Shown: positions 40,562 to 50,510, counted from the stretch's first letter. The stretch is 64,000 nt of DNA from Bowmanella sp. JS7-9 (GCF_004329715.1 NZ_JXSY01000002.1:1-64000), one strand, 5' to 3'. Notes: generated by a model not told the origin, from the sequence alone. Numbers and translations: made by a program.

Positions 40562-41014
40562 TTATTGTTCGATAAATAAGTGGTTCAGGCATTGGCCTGT
40601 GCGTAAGTCATAGAATCTTTGATTAGTGTGCCGGCTGGTTAAACCGCCCAGTTCAGCTTGCCAGCGGCCGGTTTTCAGGTAAGTCAGCTCGGCTTTAAGC
40701 TCAGCATCAACGTCGTCCAGCCCGGTATACAGGCAGGTAGTTAAGCCTCGGCTTGTGCAAAGCTGTAGCAATGGCAACAACGCCTGAGGTTGCCATTCAC
40801 CCCCTAAAAACAGTACACAGCTGATAAGGCCGTCATAGCTGGCCAAACGGTGCAATAAATAATCCGGGCTTAAGCGGGTGCCTTGTTCACTGTGCCAGCT
40901 ATAACTGCTGTGACAGCCTTTACACCCGAGCGGGCAGCCGGCAATAGTAAAGGCCAGCGACACCTCGTTTGGCACCTCCTGAAAGGCAATTTGCTCGTCG
41001 GTGAATTTCAGCAT
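40562..41014 (-). CDS. nrdG: NrdD-activating radical SAM enzyme
   Basis: 150 residues with the CxxxCxxC motif in AGCPLGCKGCH and the LFLGGEWQP stretch of radical SAM proteins. It generates the glycyl radical on NrdD. The gene is first in the operon and followed 14 bases later by nrdD. A perfect FNR box lies about 87 bases upstream. Confidence 0.93.
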   Translation of the reverse strand: MLKFTDEQIAFQEVPNEVSLAFTIAGCPLGCKGCHSSYSWHSEQGTRLSPDYLLHRLASYDGLISCVLFLGGEWQPQALLPLLQLCTSRGLTTCLYTGLDDVDAELKAELTYLKTGRWQAELGGLTSRHTNQRFYDLRTGQCLNHLFIEQ

Positions 41015-41094
41015 AAAATCCCTTATGTAGTGTTGATTTTGCTTATTACGTCTACATATTGTGTTTTAGCTTAAATCAGAGGGGAGGGCAGGCT

Positions 41095-41108
41095 TTGATC
41101 TGGATCAA
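41095..41108 (-). promoter_or_regulatory. FNR box of nrdG-nrdD
   Basis: TTGAT-CTGG-ATCAA, a perfect consensus palindrome, centred about 87 bases from the nrdG start. Confidence 0.8.
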
Positions 41109-41211
41109 GTTTTATCCGGTGATAATCCTGTGCCGGGCGCCAGAGTGCATCAATGCTGAAGCTGTTACCCCTTCAGAGGTAAAGCCATAGTAACGGCATG
41201 TGGCAATGTAG

Positions 41212-41246
41212 AAATAAAAAACCGCCCACTGAAAACCAGGGGCGGT
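41212..41246 (-). terminator. Terminator of the porin gene
   Basis: Read on the minus strand: ACCGCC (41246-41241), a 14-base loop, GGCGGT (41226-41221), then TTTTTATTT. Lies 48 bases after the porin stop. Confidence 0.8.
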
Positions 41247-41293
41247 GCAGAGGTGCCAACACAAAGTGGCTAACGTGGATTTTCCAGGAAAGG

Positions 41294-42484
41294 TTACAAT
41301 TGATAGCTCAGCATCAGCCAGACCTTAGTGGTGTCTACACCTAAGGTATCAGCATTGTAGCGTGCCAGTTTCAGCATGCCTGATAGCTGAGCATTGAGGT
41401 TATAGCTGGCCACGGTGTTCCATTCGTCACCGTAGCTGACGCTACTGGTGTCACTGTCAAACTGGTGATAACTCAGCATCAAACCAACATCTTTGAATTT
41501 GGTATTCAGCTTTAGCCAGTTATCGCGCAAACCGCCGTTTGGCGTATTTAAGAACATGTCGGCAAAGCCAGAGAAGGCGTGTAACGTCGCCAGTGGCGTC
41601 TGAAACGCACTTTGACCATCACCTGCCAGACGTTCCTGGCCGACCTGCAGCGTCACGCCGCTAAACGCCCAGTTCAGGCTAATACGGTGGTAGTTATGGC
41701 TAAAGTCTTGTGTCGCATTGTGTGCATCATCTTGCTGTGCCACGGCTAAATGCCAGCTTAGTTGGGGTAGTGCAGCAACTTTACCCTGATAGTCCAGCCC
41801 CAGAGTACGGCTGCTACGCGCGGCCCAGTTGTCAAATTCAAAGTCGTAGCCAAAGACCATAAATTTGTGTTCTGCATTGGCTTGCCACTGTGCACTCAGG
41901 GTATTGAAATTGCCGTGCTGATCCGCTGCTGCGCCTTTAGGGCCAAAAATACGGTTAACGTTGTAGTAGTGGCCCAGCTCTAGATTAACCTTTTCAGCAA
42001 AACTGTGTTGCAGGCGGTAACCGTCTAATGTTTGCTCATTCTGCCGCCAGCCTACACCACCTAAGAAGCGCTGGTTGCCATGATTGACCAGCTGACGCCC
42101 GGCGCTGAAGCTGGTGCCCTGTTCAGTCTGATAGCTAAGTAAGGCCTGGTTAATATCGGTGCCTTTAGGGTCGGCCACCACGCTGTAACCGGTTTTACCA
42201 TTGTAGGTGCTGTTGTAATTGTCGTTGGCCAGCAGGCTGACATTATCCAGTTGCACCAGAGCGCTAAAACCATAAGCTTTACCTGTGGTAACTGTAAGCC
42301 TGCTGCGTAGCGTTGAGGCAATGGCATCATCCAGTGCGTTATCCTGTTCAACGTGCTCCAGACGGTAGCGGAAATTGGCCGATACTTTGCTTTGTTGTAA
42401 GGCGGTACTTACGTCGTTAGCAAGCACCGATGAAGTAAAACAGAAAGGTACAGCAGCCAGCATAACTACAGAGAAAGCTTTCAT
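41294..42484 (-). CDS. Alginate-export-type outer-membrane porin
   Basis: 396 residues. Signal peptide ends VLA-NDV. After a short helix the chain is a long beta-barrel (VSANFRYRLEHVEQDNALDD; RLTVTTGKAYGFSALVQLDN) ending LMLSYQL. The alginate_exp-type family covers anion and sugar porins. A NarL-type palindrome in its promoter (42567-42582) and position between nrd and nar genes suggest a nitrate/nitrite porin induced by nitrate; the substrate is inference. Confidence 0.8.
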   Translation of the reverse strand: MKAFSVVMLAAVPFCFTSSVLANDVSTALQQSKVSANFRYRLEHVEQDNALDDAIASTLRSRLTVTTGKAYGFSALVQLDNVSLLANDNYNSTYNGKTGYSVVADPKGTDINQALLSYQTEQGTSFSAGRQLVNHGNQRFLGGVGWRQNEQTLDGYRLQHSFAEKVNLELGHYYNVNRIFGPKGAAADQHGNFNTLSAQWQANAEHKFMVFGYDFEFDNWAARSSRTLGLDYQGKVAALPQLSWHLAVAQQDDAHNATQDFSHNYHRISLNWAFSGVTLQVGQERLAGDGQSAFQTPLATLHAFSGFADMFLNTPNGGLRDNWLKLNTKFKDVGLMLSYHQFDSDTSSVSYGDEWNTVASYNLNAQLSGMLKLARYNADTLGVDTTKVWLMLSYQL

Positions 42485-42566
42485 GAGGTTTTCCTTTGCT
42501 TATTTCAGCTTAAATGCAGTGCGATCTTAGCGCTAAATTGAAATTTATATAATTAAATTAAAGTGT

Positions 42567-42582
42567 TACCTATAAGTTGGTA
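42567..42582 (-). promoter_or_regulatory. NarL 7-2-7 site of the porin promoter
   Basis: TACCTAT-AA-GTTGGTA. The left half is a perfect NarL heptamer (TACYYMT), the right half matches 5 of 7. Centred 91 bases upstream of the porin start. Confidence 0.6.
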
Positions 42583-42630
42583 GGGTGGTATCCGTATGGG
42601 TATTAGCGTGAAACAGCGGCGCTTAAACAG

Positions 42631-42675
42631 CAAAAGTCAGTGCGGTTAACCAGCAAAGTGGCTAACCGCACTGAC
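42631..42675 (-). terminator. Terminator of narGHJI-ppiC
   Basis: GTCAGTGCGGTTA (42636-42648) pairs with TAACCGCACTGAC (42663-42675), 13 bp, with an inner CCA/TGG. On the minus strand it is followed by TTTTG. It lies between the isomerase stop and the porin promoter. Confidence 0.8.
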
Positions 42676-42700
42676 GTGCCAACGTTTACAACAATGAGGG

Positions 42701-43468
42701 TTATTGCATTAACGGCGAGTCGGACAGGTTAAAGTCATAGCCGGAAATGTCGGATGCGACAATTAAACGATGAATATACTGAGCCACCGCTTTGCGGCGT
42801 ACTTTTTCATTCAGGTACTCAGCGATTTTTTGCTCAACAGCAGTAAAAGGTAATAACTTACCTGGTACTTTGCGCGCAATATGTACGATATGGTAGCCAT
42901 AGCGACTTTCTACAGGTTGCGGCAGCAGGCCTGGTTCGGCGCTGAAAATTTGCCGCTCAAACTCAGGTACCGTTTGGCCGCGACTAATTTGGCCAAGGCT
43001 ACCCGCGGTTTCTTTAGAAGGGCAGGCTGAATAATTCCGGGCGAGTTCTGCCAGTATCTCGCCTTGCTGCAGTTTTTCGATAAGCTGCTGCGCCAGCGTT
43101 TTGGCTTCTACGCGCTGCTGATCATCCTCTGGTGCGGCCGCTAATAGAATATGGCTGACTTCAAGCAGTGGCGAACTGGCAAAGCGCTGCGGGTTTAGCG
43201 TGTAATACTGTTCGCACTCTTGCTTGCTGGCTTGCGGAATAACGACTTCTGCCTGAATTAGCGCGTCGAGAAAATTATCGTCGCTGGCCGTATTGGCTTC
43301 ACTTTTTACCACCAAACCAAGCTCACGCGCCCGTTGCCGCAGCAGTTCGCCGATAATCAGCGATTCGGCGGCCTTTAACATGGCCGTGCGCTTGGTACCC
43401 GCCGGGTGGTATTGCATTTCGGCCATAATTGCCGCTTCGCTGATACTGGAGTTATTGACTTGTATCAT
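42701..43468 (-). CDS. PpiC-type peptidyl-prolyl isomerase (NifM-like) of the nar operon
   Basis: Start ATG 43468 with AGAGG; the longer frame to 43543 lacks a ribosome-binding site. 255 residues, no signal peptide. The C-terminal half is a parvulin domain (EVSHILLAAAPEDDQQRVEA; GSLGQISRGQTVPEFERQIF; VESRYGYHIVHIARK). The N-terminal half is helical, as in NifM/SurA-type chaperones. PpiC-like genes after narI occur in several denitrifiers, where the protein is thought to help fold or assemble the nitrate reductase. It is cytoplasmic, like NarGH. Confidence 0.88.
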   Translation of the reverse strand: MIQVNNSSISEAAIMAEMQYHPAGTKRTAMLKAAESLIIGELLRQRARELGLVVKSEANTASDDNFLDALIQAEVVIPQASKQECEQYYTLNPQRFASSPLLEVSHILLAAAPEDDQQRVEAKTLAQQLIEKLQQGEILAELARNYSACPSKETAGSLGQISRGQTVPEFERQIFSAEPGLLPQPVESRYGYHIVHIARKVPGKLLPFTAVEQKIAEYLNEKVRRKAVAQYIHRLIVASDISGYDFNLSDSPLMQ

Positions 43469-43497
43469 TTTAAACCTCTGTAATCGGAGCCTGTTAG

Positions 43498-43597
43498 CTC
43501 GCCTCCGTTCCACTGAGGGAGGCGAGCCGTTGTTGCTAAACAAAGCGTCTTTGGCATGGATGCCAAAGAGGAGCCTCCAGGGAAGGATTTACGGCGT
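43498..43597 (-). repeat. Dispersed intergenic repeat, copy B, with hairpins
   Basis: Contains CTCGCCTCC/GGAGGCGAG (43498-43526), the palindrome CTTTGGCATGGATGCCAAAG at 43549-43568, and a 27-base core at 43571-43597 that matches copy A (33484-33510) at 24 of 27 positions. It lies inside the nar operon between narI and the isomerase; 43469-43781 has no gene. Confidence 0.6.
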
Positions 43598-43781
43598 CTT
43601 TGTGTGCAACACCGGCTTAAAGCCTCCCGGAGCCAGAAAGTGTATCTGCTGGCTTCAGGTTGGGAACCCCGTCAGGTCGTCACAGCAACTCGCTCGCTGC
43701 TTGCGCGCTCACTCAGACACTCTGTGCCGACCTGCCGCGGCCCCAACCTTTCGCTTGCTATATCTGTTATTTCCTCGTCGT

Positions 43782-44471
43782 TTAACGTACAAAGCGCTGG
43801 CGTACTATTTGGTGCTGGCGGCGCATGTATTGCACCGGTACGCTTAACATATGTACCAGACGGCTGAACGGGAATACCACAAACAACGTCATGCCCAGAA
43901 ACACGTGCATTTTAAAAATCCAGTGTACGCCGCTAATCGCTTCTGCCGCTGCCACGCTGTTAAAGGTTACGGTATTTTGCGCCCAGGCCATCAGTTTAAG
44001 CATCTCAGTACCATCCATATGGCCCAGCGATACAAAGATACTCAGCAAACCAAGGATAAGCTGAGCGTACAACAGGAATAAAATCACGATATCCATGGTG
44101 TTGCTGGTGGCTCGGATGCGTGCATTGCCCAAACGACGTTTGATCAGCACAGTTAAGCCAAAGAAGCAAATCAGGCCAAATAAGCCGCCAGCACCAACGG
44201 CGATCATCTGTTTCATTTCTGCGGTGATACCAAACAGGTGCCAGATTTCTTTTGGCATTAACAAACCAAAAAAGTGGCCCAGGAAGATACCCAGTATACC
44301 AATGTGAAATGGAATACTGCCCAGTCGCAGTTGTTTTTTCTCCAATAGCTGACTTGAACTGCTTTTCCAGGTGTATTGTTCTCTGTCATAGCGGATCCAG
44401 CTGCCAATAACCATAATGGCGATGGCAATGTAGGGGTAAATGCCAAAGGCAAACATATTTAACTGTGCCAT
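43782..44471 (-). CDS. narI: Respiratory nitrate reductase gamma subunit (cytochrome b)
   Basis: 229 residues with five membrane helices. Axial haem His residues are in the FHIGILGIFLGHFFG helix and in VHWIFKMHVFLGM plus FSRLVHM. It takes electrons from quinol and passes them to NarH and NarG. Fourth gene of narGHJI, 12 bases after narJ. Confidence 0.96.
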   Translation of the reverse strand: MAQLNMFAFGIYPYIAIAIMVIGSWIRYDREQYTWKSSSSQLLEKKQLRLGSIPFHIGILGIFLGHFFGLLMPKEIWHLFGITAEMKQMIAVGAGGLFGLICFFGLTVLIKRRLGNARIRATSNTMDIVILFLLYAQLILGLLSIFVSLGHMDGTEMLKLMAWAQNTVTFNSVAAAEAISGVHWIFKMHVFLGMTLFVVFPFSRLVHMLSVPVQYMRRQHQIVRQRFVR

Positions 44472-44483
44472 GTTAAAACTCCT

Positions 44484-45236
44484 TTATGCGCGCGTTTCGG
44501 CGGCTTGGTATAAGGTGCTTTCCGCTGCGCTGCTGCTTAACAGCTCGGTGCTAAGCGGAATATACTGATCACGACGTTGGCCTTCAGATGGTTTATTACC
44601 GGTACCACAGGCCGGGTTGGTTTGCTCATTGCCGATAAAGCTGACCATTTCCTCTTCCCATACTTTGTCCAAAGCCTTGGGCGTATCGTCGCGTTTCTCC
44701 GATTTAATCTGTTGTTTAATATCTGACAAATCGATGTTTGCCTCAGACAGTGCCAGTAAGGTACTAAACAGACCCGCGTAATTGCTGCTGCGCTGTTCCA
44801 GGCGGCATTGCAGTACCGCTAACACGGGGGCAATTTCTTCCAGCCCCAACTTCGCATTGTGTTCGCCCTGGGTGGATAAAAACTCTAGGTACAGCGGCAG
44901 GTAGTCGGGCAGCTCTTTAACACCAATGTCCAGACCGGCTTCGCGGTATTGCGCCAGCAGGTTGACCATGGCCTGACCACGATCGCGCGATTCACCGTGG
45001 ATATGCTCAAAAATCAACAGTGATAGTGAGCGGCCGCGTTCAAATAAGCCGTCATAGTCTGACTGCCAATCCATTAATTCACCACCAGTACGCTCGGTTA
45101 TGAAAGCGCTAATCGCTTGTTTGAGCGAGTCGTCGATAGTGGCTTGCGCCACTATCGTTAATAGCTCGTCTTTTGCTTCAAGCAGCGGCTGTTTCGGGTA
45201 ATCCAGCAGCAAAGATAAAAGTTGTAATATAGGCAT
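44484..45236 (-). CDS. narJ: Nitrate reductase assembly chaperone NarJ
   Basis: 250 residues; helical TorD-like fold with the NarJ core DYDGLFERGRSLSLLIFEHI, then HGESRDRGQAMVNLL and LPDYLPLYLEFLS. Needed for cofactor insertion into NarG. Located between narH and narI as usual; 5 bases after narH. Confidence 0.95.
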   Translation of the reverse strand: MPILQLLSLLLDYPKQPLLEAKDELLTIVAQATIDDSLKQAISAFITERTGGELMDWQSDYDGLFERGRSLSLLIFEHIHGESRDRGQAMVNLLAQYREAGLDIGVKELPDYLPLYLEFLSTQGEHNAKLGLEEIAPVLAVLQCRLEQRSSNYAGLFSTLLALSEANIDLSDIKQQIKSEKRDDTPKALDKVWEEEMVSFIGNEQTNPACGTGNKPSEGQRRDQYIPLSTELLSSSAAESTLYQAAETRA

Positions 45237-45241
45237 AATTT

Positions 45242-46777
45242 TTACTCCTGAACGTCCACCGGAATAACCTGACGCACGCCTTTGGCTTTAGTACCAAACA
45301 GGTTTACGCTGTTATTGCCATCGCCACAGCCATTACCAAAGCTGAAACCACAGCTTGATTTCAGATCGTAGGCATTTTCTGCATAGGCACGGTGGCTGGT
45401 TGGAATGACGAAGCGATCTTCATAGTTAGCCAGCGCCATATAGCGGTACATTTCTTCAACCTGTACCGGTGTTAAGCCGACTTGTTTCAGCACATCGGCA
45501 TCTTCAACACCATCCACCTGCTGTGAGCGTTTAAAGGCGCGCATCGCGATCATGCGCTCTAAGGCTCTGACGACCGGCGCTTCATCACCGGCGGTCAGCA
45601 TATTCGCCAGATAACGCAGCGGAATACGCAGTGATTTCAGATCCGGAATTTCACCGTTCATACCAACATGGCCGGCCTGGACTGCACTTTGAATAGGTGA
45701 CAGTGGTGGTACGTACCACACCATAGGCAGGGTGCGGTATTCCGGGTGCAGTGGCAGTGCTACCTTCCAATCCATTGCCATCATGTACACCGGTGAGCGC
45801 TGTGCGGCTTTAATCCAGTTTTCACCGATACCTTCAGCACGGGCGGCGGCAATCACCACAGGGTCATTCGGATCGAGGAAAATATCCAGCTGTGCCTGAT
45901 ACAAATCTTTTTCGTTTGGCGTGTTGGCGGCAATGGCGATTTTGTCCGCGTCGTACAACAGCACACCTAAATAACGAATACGGCCAACGCAGGTTTCTGA
46001 ACATACCGTCGGTTGCCCGGCTTCAATGCGCGGGAAGCAGAAAGTACATTTCTCTGATTTGCCGGTTTTCCAGTTGTAATAGATTTTTTTGTACGGACAG
46101 GCTGACACACACATACGCCAGCCGCGGCATTTGTCCTGATCGATAAGCACAATGCCGTCTTCTTCCCGTTTGTAAATGGCACCGCTTGGGCATGAAGCAA
46201 CACACGCCGGGTTAAGGCAGTGTTCGCACAAGCGTGGCAAATACATCATGAAGGTCTTTTCAAACTGACCGTAAATGTCCTTTTGCACCAGGTCATCAAA
46301 GTTTTTGTCTTTTTTCCGTTTGGCAAATTCGGTACCGAGAATTTCTTCCCAGTTCGGGCCCCATTCAATTTTCTCCATGCGCTGACCGCTGATTAACGAA
46401 CGCGGACGGGCAACCGGTTGATGCTTACTGTCACCTGCGGTATGCAGGTGCTGGTAATCAAAATCGAACGGCTCGTAATAATCGTCAATTTCCGGTAAGT
46501 CCGGGTTGGCAAAAATATTAGCCAGAATGCGACGTTTACCGCCGATCTTCAGTTCCAGCTTGCCGCTTTTATTGCGAACCCAGCCGCCGTTCCATTTTTG
46601 CTGGTTTTCCCACTCTTTGGGAAAACCGATACCTGGTTTGGTTTCAACGTTGTTAAACCAGGCGTATTCCACGCCTTCGCGTGAGGTCCAGACATTTTTA
46701 CAAGTGATGGAGCAAGTGTGACAGCCAATGCACTTGTCTAAATTCAGCACCATGCCTATTTGGGCTCTTACTTTCAT
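45242..46777 (-). CDS. narH: Nitrate reductase beta subunit (Fe-S protein)
   Basis: 511 residues. Cys clusters for three 4Fe-4S and one 3Fe-4S centre: CIGCHTCSITC at the N-terminus, CEHCLNPACVASCPS, CRGWRMCVSACP (Trp in place of the second Cys, the 3Fe-4S site) and CTFCFPRIEAGQPTVCSETC. It transfers electrons from NarI to NarG on the cytoplasmic side. 16 bases after narG. Confidence 0.97.
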   Translation of the reverse strand: MKVRAQIGMVLNLDKCIGCHTCSITCKNVWTSREGVEYAWFNNVETKPGIGFPKEWENQQKWNGGWVRNKSGKLELKIGGKRRILANIFANPDLPEIDDYYEPFDFDYQHLHTAGDSKHQPVARPRSLISGQRMEKIEWGPNWEEILGTEFAKRKKDKNFDDLVQKDIYGQFEKTFMMYLPRLCEHCLNPACVASCPSGAIYKREEDGIVLIDQDKCRGWRMCVSACPYKKIYYNWKTGKSEKCTFCFPRIEAGQPTVCSETCVGRIRYLGVLLYDADKIAIAANTPNEKDLYQAQLDIFLDPNDPVVIAAARAEGIGENWIKAAQRSPVYMMAMDWKVALPLHPEYRTLPMVWYVPPLSPIQSAVQAGHVGMNGEIPDLKSLRIPLRYLANMLTAGDEAPVVRALERMIAMRAFKRSQQVDGVEDADVLKQVGLTPVQVEEMYRYMALANYEDRFVIPTSHRAYAENAYDLKSSCGFSFGNGCGDGNNSVNLFGTKAKGVRQVIPVDVQE

Positions 46778-46793
46778 TTCGCTTACTCCAACC

Positions 46794-49700
46794 TTATTCC
46801 GTATCCAGCCAGTCGACTTTGTTCATTTTGCGTACCACAACAAATTCATCGCGGTTACAGCCGACGGTACCGTAGTAGTTAAAACCATATGCCTGTTGGG
46901 CATAGCCACCAATCATATGGGTGGGCTTCATCACAGCCCGGGTTACCGAGTTGTGAATACCACCGCGGGTGCCGGTTTGCTCACTGCCAGGCACGTTCAC
47001 GATACGCTCCTGAGCGTGGTACATCATGCTCATACCTTCAGGTACCCGCTGCGATACTACTGCTCGGGCGGCAATGGCACCGTTCACGTTGAAGATTTCA
47101 ATCCAGTCGTTATCTTCAATACCGGCGGCAGCGGCATCGGTTTCACTGAGCCAGACAATTGGGCCACCGCGTGACAGTGTCAGCATCAGCAGGTTGTCTG
47201 AGTAAGTACTGTGGATACCCCATTTCTGGTGTGGCGTGATCCAGTTCAGTACCACCTCTTTGTTGCCATTAGGCTTTTTGTTCAGCACCGGCTGTACGGT
47301 TTTCAGGTTAATGGGTGGTTTGTAGCTACATTGCTGCTCACCAAAATCGCGCATCCACTCATGATCCTGATAGAACTGCTGACGGCCGGTAATGGTGCGC
47401 CATGGGATCAGCTCGTGTACGTTGGTATAACCGGCGTTGTAGGACACGTGTTCATCTTCCAGCCCTGACCAGGTTGGCGAACTGATAATTTTGCGCGGTT
47501 GCGCCACGATGTCGTTAAAGCGGATTTTTTCCTCTTCTTTTGGCCGTGCCAGATGGGTATGGTCGCGACCGGTTATTTTACTCAGGGCATCCCAGGCTTT
47601 AACTGCCACATGGCCGTTAGTTTCTGGTGCCAAAGATAGAATCATCTCTGCGGCATCGATGGCGCTGTCGATTTTCGCCATGCCTTTATTCGCACCTTCC
47701 TCGGTGTGAACGCGGTTTAGTTTCTTCAGGAAGTTAACTTCCTCTTTGGTATCCCAGCTGATGCCTTTACCACCGTTACCAATTTTCTCCAGTAAGGGGC
47801 CAATTGACGTGAAGCGGGCATAAGTATTGGGGTAGTCACGCTCAACAATGTTGATGTGTGGCATGGTAACGCCCGGAATAGCATCACATTCGCCTTTCCA
47901 CCACGCTTTAACACCATAAGGCTGCGCCAGTTCGGCAGGGGTGTCGTGATGCATTGGCGTGGTTACCACATCGGTTTCTACACCCAGATGGCCAACGGCG
48001 GCTTTTGAGAACGCTTTGGCGATACCTTTAAAGATTTCCCAGTCGCTGCGCGCTTCCCATACCGGGTCGATAGCCGCGGTTAACGGGTGAATAAACGGGT
48101 GCATGTCTGAGGTATTCATGTCGTCTTTTTCATACCAGGTTGCGGTAGGCAGCACGATATCTGAATACAAACAGGTGGTAGACATACGGAAATCCAATGT
48201 CACCCACAAGTCTACTTTGCCTTCAGCTGGTGTATCGGTCCATTCCACGTCCTCTGGTTTCTTACCGCCAAACTCGCCCAGATCTTTACCTAATAAACCA
48301 TGCTTGGTACCCAGGAAATGGCGCAGCATATATTCATGACCTTTACCGCTTGAGCCCAGCAGGTTAGAGCGCCAGACGAACATATTGCGTGGGAAGTTTT
48401 TCGGATCTTCCGGCTGCTCGCAGGCAAACTTAATGTTGCGATCTTTTAGCTGCTGCACCACGTAGTCTTTTACATCCAGGCCTGCCGCTTTAGCCTGTGC
48501 TGCCAAGTGCAGCGGGTTTGTGCCCAGCTGTGGTGCTGATGGCAGCCAGCCCATACGCTCGGCCCGGCTGTTAAAGTCGACAATACTGCCGGTCCATTTC
48601 TCTTTATTGGCCAGCGGAGAGACCACTTCAGCCATGTCGAGTTTTTCATAGCGCCACTGACTAGAGTGGTTGTAGAAGAACGAGGTGCCGTTCATATGAC
48701 GTGGTGGACGCTGCCAGTCAAGGGCAAACGCCAGTGGTGTCCAGCCGGTTTGTGGTCGCAGTTTTTCCTGGCCAACGTAGTGCGCCCAGCCACCACCGCT
48801 CTGACCAATACAGCCGCACATCATCAACATATTGATCAAGCCACGGTAGTTCATATCCATGTGGTACCAGTGGTTTAGCGCAGCACCAACGATAACCATA
48901 GAGCGGCCACGGGTTTTATCCGCATTGCGGGCAAACTCGCGGGCTACACGGATTACATCTTCCGGGTTAACACCGGTAATAGGCTGCTGCCAACCCGGCG
49001 TGTACGGCACACTGTCATCGTAAGATTTGGCGCGGTTGGCATCATTGATACCGTTATCTACGCCGTAATGCGCCAGCATCAAGTCAAACACGGTAGCAAC
49101 CAGTGCGGTGCTGCCATCGGCAAGCTCGACTTTTTTCGCCGGGATCTTGCGCATCTGTACGTCGTCGTGTGCGGTATGCTGAAAGTACTTGTACTCGTGT
49201 GGTGCGCCACCAAAGTATGGGAAGGCCACATCAGCCAGTTCATCGTAGCTGTCTTTTAGTGTCAGCTGCAGATCGATGTCGCCGTCTTTGTCTTTTTGCT
49301 CCAGGTTCCACTTGCCTGCCTGGCCCCAGCGGTAACCAATGGCTCCGTTCGGGCTGGTTAAACGGCCGTCGCTATTGATGGCAATGGTTTTCCAATCCGG
49401 GTTGTTATCTTCACCCAGGTTATTAACCAGATCGGCGGCGCGCAGGAAACGGCCCTGAGTCAGTTTGCCGTTTTGCTCCTCCAGCATAACCAGCATTGGC
49501 ATGTCAGTGGTGCGTTTTACATAGTCAGTAAAATACGCGCTTGGGTTATCAACGTGGAATTCTTTTAAGATCACGTGGCCAAAGGCCATCGCCAGTGCGG
49601 CGTCAGTACCCTGACGTGGAGCCAGCCAGGTGTCACCAAATTTAGAGGCTTCTGAGTAATCTGAGGTGATAACACAGGTTTTTGTGCCTTTATAGCGAAC

Positions 49701-50510
49701 TTCTGTTAAGAAGTGCGCATCTGGAGTACGGGTTTGCGGTACGTTTGAGCCCCAGACAATGATGTAATTTGAGTTATACCAGTCTGCAGACTCTGGTACG
49801 TCAGTTTGTTCACCCCATATTTGTGGTGATGCCGGCGGTAAGTCACAGTACCAGTCATAAAAACTTAAGCAGTTACCACCAATCAATGATAAGTAACGGG
49901 CACCGGCGGCATAAGATACCATCGACATTGCCGGGATAGGGGAGAAGCCTGTTACCCGATCCGGACCGTAAGTTTTGGTGGTATAGACGTTTGATGCGGC
50001 GATAAGCTCGTTTACTTCATCCCAGCTGGCGCGGATAAAGCCACCTAAACCGCGGCGCTCTTTATAGCTTTTTGCTTTTACCGGATCGGTAACTATTGAT
50101 TCCCAGGCTTTAACCGGATCTTTATGTGCGGCTTTGGCTTCACGCCACAGCTTCATTAATTGCTGGCGCACTTTGGGATACTTTAAGCGGTTAGCGCTGT
50201 AGATATACCAGGAATAGCTGGCACCACGTGGGCAGCCGCGGGGTTCATGATTTGGCAGATCCGGCCGGGTGCGTGGATAATCAGTTTGCTGTGTTTCCCA
50301 GGTAACCAATCCATCTTTCACGTAGATTTTCCAGCTGCACGAGCCGGTACAGTTCACACCATGGGTAGAGCGGACTACTTTGTCGTGTTGCCAGCGCTGA
50401 CGGTAACCTTGCTCCCAGGTTCTGTCTTCATTAGTGGTGACACCGTGACCATCGGCGAACGGTGTTTTGCGGGCTTTGAAAAACCGCAGCTTATCGAGTA
50501 GGTGACTCAT
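46794..50510 (-). CDS. narG: Nitrate reductase alpha subunit (molybdopterin protein)
   Basis: 1238 residues (E. coli 1247). N-terminal FS0 cluster motif with His in HGVNCTGSCSWKIYVKDGLV, and the Mo-bis-MGD domain with GGNCLSFYDWYCDLPP, whose Asp is the Mo ligand of NarG. No twin-arginine signal, consistent with the cytoplasmic enzyme. It reduces nitrate to nitrite and depends on the Moco genes in this window. First gene of narGHJI-ppiC, reading leftwards from the intergenic region with FNR and NarL sites. Confidence 0.98.
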   Translation of the reverse strand: MSHLLDKLRFFKARKTPFADGHGVTTNEDRTWEQGYRQRWQHDKVVRSTHGVNCTGSCSWKIYVKDGLVTWETQQTDYPRTRPDLPNHEPRGCPRGASYSWYIYSANRLKYPKVRQQLMKLWREAKAAHKDPVKAWESIVTDPVKAKSYKERRGLGGFIRASWDEVNELIAASNVYTTKTYGPDRVTGFSPIPAMSMVSYAAGARYLSLIGGNCLSFYDWYCDLPPASPQIWGEQTDVPESADWYNSNYIIVWGSNVPQTRTPDAHFLTEVRYKGTKTCVITSDYSEASKFGDTWLAPRQGTDAALAMAFGHVILKEFHVDNPSAYFTDYVKRTTDMPMLVMLEEQNGKLTQGRFLRAADLVNNLGEDNNPDWKTIAINSDGRLTSPNGAIGYRWGQAGKWNLEQKDKDGDIDLQLTLKDSYDELADVAFPYFGGAPHEYKYFQHTAHDDVQMRKIPAKKVELADGSTALVATVFDLMLAHYGVDNGINDANRAKSYDDSVPYTPGWQQPITGVNPEDVIRVAREFARNADKTRGRSMVIVGAALNHWYHMDMNYRGLINMLMMCGCIGQSGGGWAHYVGQEKLRPQTGWTPLAFALDWQRPPRHMNGTSFFYNHSSQWRYEKLDMAEVVSPLANKEKWTGSIVDFNSRAERMGWLPSAPQLGTNPLHLAAQAKAAGLDVKDYVVQQLKDRNIKFACEQPEDPKNFPRNMFVWRSNLLGSSGKGHEYMLRHFLGTKHGLLGKDLGEFGGKKPEDVEWTDTPAEGKVDLWVTLDFRMSTTCLYSDIVLPTATWYEKDDMNTSDMHPFIHPLTAAIDPVWEARSDWEIFKGIAKAFSKAAVGHLGVETDVVTTPMHHDTPAELAQPYGVKAWWKGECDAIPGVTMPHINIVERDYPNTYARFTSIGPLLEKIGNGGKGISWDTKEEVNFLKKLNRVHTEEGANKGMAKIDSAIDAAEMILSLAPETNGHVAVKAWDALSKITGRDHTHLARPKEEEKIRFNDIVAQPRKIISSPTWSGLEDEHVSYNAGYTNVHELIPWRTITGRQQFYQDHEWMRDFGEQQCSYKPPINLKTVQPVLNKKPNGNKEVVLNWITPHQKWGIHSTYSDNLLMLTLSRGGPIVWLSETDAAAAGIEDNDWIEIFNVNGAIAARAVVSQRVPEGMSMMYHAQERIVNVPGSEQTGTRGGIHNSVTRAVMKPTHMIGGYAQQAYGFNYYGTVGCNRDEFVVVRKMNKVDWLDTE

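Noticed and set aside
43293-43847. 184-residue open frame on the plus strand
   Set aside because: Spans the isomerase start, the intergenic repeat and the end of narI; low-complexity product, a chance frame.
46728-47174. 148-residue frame opposite narG/narH
   Set aside because: Antisense shadow over a strongly conserved gene.
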